Assembly: GCA_013388735.1 (NCBI GenBank)
Contig: JACAES010000094.1
Coordinates: 20,099-84,098 of the forward strand
Length of the DNA stretch: 64,000 bases
Source: Chloroflexota bacterium
GTDB lineage: Bacteria > Chloroflexota > Anaerolineae > Aggregatilineales > Phototrophicaceae
Direction of reading: 5' to 3'
Both the position numbers and the translations under genes were made by a program. Shown here in pieces: positions 62,124 to 64,000 of the stretch. The notes beneath the pieces were generated by a model, which saw only the letters and a list, made by a program, of their open reading frames with translations, was not told the origin of the DNA and made no database searches. How positions within the stretch are numbered: position 1 is the first letter of the stretch; every line of letters starts with the position of its first letter.

Positions 62124-63683
62124 ATGATGGATGGGATGATGGCCTCCAATAACCCGATCTTTCCTCGTTCGAGTGGTATCCTTTTACACCCGACCTCGCT
62201 GCCGGGGCGCTATGGCATCGGCGACCTGGGCGAATGGGCGTATCGTTTCGTTGACTGGCTGGAAGCTGCCGGACAGACGATCTGGCAGATTTTGCCGCTC
62301 GGCCCGACCAGCTACGGCGACTCGCCCTACCAGTGTCTGTCAGCCTTCGCTGGCAATCCGCTGCTCATCAGCTTCGACCGGCTGGTAGAGGACGGCTGGC
62401 TGACGCCGGATGATCTGGCCCATGTGCCGCAGTTTTCGCCTTTCCTGGTGGATTTCGGCCCTGTCATCAACTACCACAATCGCATCCTCGGCCTGGCTTA
62501 CCAACGTTTTGAAACCCACGCCACACCGGAACAGCGTCAGGAATACAGCGCCTGGGCCGCCGAAAACGCCTTCTGGCTGGAAGACTTCGCCCTGTTCATG
62601 ACGCTCAAGAATCATTTCGACGGGCGTCCCTGGGTCGAGTGGCCGCAGGGCGAGGCGCTGCGCCAGCCGGATACGCTGGAAGAAGCGCATAAAAAATTCG
62701 CTCACCCTGTTTCTGAACAGCGATTCCGGCAGTGGGTCTTTTTCCGCCAGTGGATGGCGCTCAAAACCTACGCCAACCATAAGGGAATCCGTCTGGTCGG
62801 CGACATCCCGATTTTCGTCGCCCACGACAGCGCCGACGTGTGGGCCAACCGCGACTTCTTCACCCTGGACGAAACCGGCCAGCCGGTTTTTATCGCCGGG
62901 GTGCCGCCGGATTATTTCAGCCCGACCGGCCAGCGTTGGGGCAACCCGCTCTATCGCTGGGACAAGCTGGCCGAAGACGGTTATCGCTGGTGGATTGAGC
63001 GCATCAAAGCGACTCTGGCGGTAGTGGACATCGTGCGGATTGACCACTTCCGGGGTTTTGAGGCCTACTGGGAAATCCCGGCCAGCGAGCCGACCGCCGT
63101 CAAGGGACGCTGGGTTCCAGGGCCGGGCTTCGAGTTCTTCGACGTGGTGCAGAAGGCGCTGGGCGATAAACTGCCGATTATCGCCGAAGACCTGGGACTG
63201 ATTACGCCGGGGGTGATCGAACTGCGCGACGGCCTGGGGCTGCCGGGCATGAAGATTTTGCAGTTTGCCTTTGGCGGCTCCGGCGGCGAAAATCGTTTCC
63301 TGCCGCACTACCACGAACCCAACTCGGTCGTTTACACCGGCACGCACGACAACAATACCACACTCGGCTGGTGGTTGAGCGGTGAAGCCACCCCGGACAT
63401 CCAGAGCTTTTTGCAGGAATACATCGGCCATTCGGTGACAGAAATCAACTGGGATTTAATCCGGGTGGGCATGATGTCGGTGGCGCATACCTTCGTCGCG
63501 CCGCTGCAAGATATATGGGGCTTCGGCATGGACACGCGCATGAACACGCCGGGGCGCGAAGCCGGGAACTGGGGTTGGCGCTTTACGGCGGAATGGCTGG
63601 AAAACCCGGCCAAAGACCGCCTGGCGCACATGACCCGCACCTATGGACGCTGGCCGCAAACGGCTGAAGACGCCGCTTCCTGA
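62124..63683 (+). CDS. malQ: 4-alpha-glucanotransferase (amylomaltase, GH77)
   Basis: A 519-residue enzyme of usual length. It has SSGILLHPTSLPGRYGIGDLG, LPLGPTSYGDSPYQCLSAFAGNPLLIS, LVGDIPIFVAHDSADVWAN, VDIVRIDHFRGFEAYWEIP (nucleophile Asp), PIIAEDLGLITPGV (acid/base Glu) and VYTGTHDNNTTLGWW (third Asp). It moves glucan segments between alpha-1,4 chains during maltodextrin or glycogen use. Three in-frame ATGs lie within 18 bases (62124, 62127, 62136); none has a strong ribosome site, so the exact start is uncertain. A terminator follows, so it is transcribed alone. Confidence 0.95.
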   Translation: MMDGMMASNNPIFPRSSGILLHPTSLPGRYGIGDLGEWAYRFVDWLEAAGQTIWQILPLGPTSYGDSPYQCLSAFAGNPLLISFDRLVEDGWLTPDDLAHVPQFSPFLVDFGPVINYHNRILGLAYQRFETHATPEQRQEYSAWAAENAFWLEDFALFMTLKNHFDGRPWVEWPQGEALRQPDTLEEAHKKFAHPVSEQRFRQWVFFRQWMALKTYANHKGIRLVGDIPIFVAHDSADVWANRDFFTLDETGQPVFIAGVPPDYFSPTGQRWGNPLYRWDKLAEDGYRWWIERIKATLAVVDIVRIDHFRGFEAYWEIPASEPTAVKGRWVPGPGFEFFDVVQKALGDKLPIIAEDLGLITPGVIELRDGLGLPGMKILQFAFGGSGGENRFLPHYHEPNSVVYTGTHDNNTTLGWWLSGEATPDIQSFLQEYIGHSVTEINWDLIRVGMMSVAHTFVAPLQDIWGFGMDTRMNTPGREAGNWGWRFTAEWLENPAKDRLAHMTRTYGRWPQTAEDAAS

Positions 63684-64000
63684 TTACACCGCCTGGGGGC
63701 GCGGCCTGGTCGCGCCCCTTCATTTCTTACAAATTCTTCACATTTGCCCGTTTTAGGGCTTCGTTAGCAATTCCTGACTAATGTAACATTAGATTGTGGT
63801 CAGACTGCGATAAGCCCAAATGCGGCTATCTGAACAGCCGTTGGATTTAACCAGAGAAACCCGGTGATGAGGATGTATCTTGTCAACGGCCAGCCGCTAA
63901 AGCGGGAGGCTTGTCCCTGGCGCTGCACCCGCCGCTCCGGTGACAGCAGCAGTGATGGCGGGTGCATCCGAGACATTAGGCGCATTGACTGACGCCCAAC
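63684..64000 (+). other. 3' intergenic region, hairpin-rich, possible IS200/IS605-derived fragment
   Basis: No gene is evident. An imperfect hairpin GATAAGCC / GGCTATC lies at 63809-63830. An AAGC-GGGAG-GCTT hairpin occurs near 63900-63912, of the kind found at the right end of IS200/IS605 elements and in TnpB guide RNAs. TGCACCCGCC (63927-63936 or nearby) pairs with GGCGGGTGCA just before 63966. The window ends before any transposase could be seen, so this may be the end of an element or a non-autonomous copy. Confidence 0.25.
63696..63718 (+). terminator. Terminator of malQ
   Basis: GGGGCGCG (63696-63703) pairs with CGCGCCCC (63711-63718), loop of seven, and TTCATTTCTT follows. It lies 13 bases after the malQ stop. 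Confidence 0.65.

Overview
The window is a high-GC bacterial chromosome segment with dense, short-spaced genes on both strands. The mix suggests an aerobic or facultative heterotroph of the phylum Chloroflexota (Anaerolineae-like). The clues are secreted and membrane proteins with long Thr/Pro linkers, several TIR-domain proteins, many PAS-rich histidine kinases, a fused cytochrome b next to a Rieske protein and a triheme cytochrome c, and large membrane glycosyltransferase-like proteins. This placement is an inference: there is no rRNA and no phylogeny was run. I saw no tRNA, rRNA, CRISPR array, complete insertion sequence or prophage.

Layout. 0-3.5 kb: a TIR protein translationally coupled to a KGGxGRS-type ATPase with a membrane anchor and an extracellular SH3-like domain. 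3.5-10 kb: one minus-strand cluster of a two-component system, a DUF4405-like protein, triheme cytochrome c, Rieske protein, cytochrome b and a DUF5666-like secreted protein, i.e. a quinol:cytochrome c oxidoreductase module. 10-15 kb: a compact bacterial microcompartment (BMC) locus with a strong promoter at its head (rpiB-like, deoC-like, Uma2, membrane protein, BMC-H shell hexamer, BMC-P shell pentamer), then a YeaQ-like protein and a nitroreductase. A candidate structured RNA lies between rpiB and deoC. 15-24.9 kb: a membrane glycosyltransferase, a nucleoside phosphorylase with an operator-like promoter, an SGNH hydrolase, and a hybrid-kinase/response-regulator operon. 23-33 kb: cell-surface glycosyltransferase-like membrane proteins, a dimethylformamidase-like secreted protein and a lipoprotein. 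33-41.6 kb: housekeeping and assorted genes (FAD oxidoreductase, SurE, a ParB-like protein, an acyltransferase, a three-domain TIR protein, a cytidylate-kinase-like protein, a hexapeptide acyltransferase, an RlmD-like methyltransferase without its catalytic Cys). 41.8-50.5 kb: a secreted protein, then an operon of a pseudo-metalloprotease-like exported protein and a 1544-residue TIR-membrane-WD40 protein. 50.5-57 kb: a metallo-hydrolase with a PAS kinase, and the glyoxylate shunt genes aceB and aceA. 57-64 kb: hisS behind a histidine attenuator, a MacB-like ABC exporter, malQ, and a hairpin-rich element at the edge.

How the parts may work together. The BMC locus pairs two shell proteins with deoxyribose-phosphate aldolase and a pentose-phosphate isomerase, both carrying N-terminal extensions of the cargo-targeting type. 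Together with the nucleoside phosphorylase 2.4 kb away, this suggests compartmentalised use of (deoxy)ribose phosphates from nucleosides, with acetaldehyde as the intermediate to contain. The three TIR proteins all keep the Glu expected of NAD-cleaving TIR domains. Two of the three systems combine a cytosolic TIR with a predicted extracellular module, an arrangement resembling a Toll-like receptor. The strongest new leads are the minimal BMC locus, the TIR proteins, the hisS leader-peptide attenuator and the Cys-to-Ala RlmD-like enzyme.
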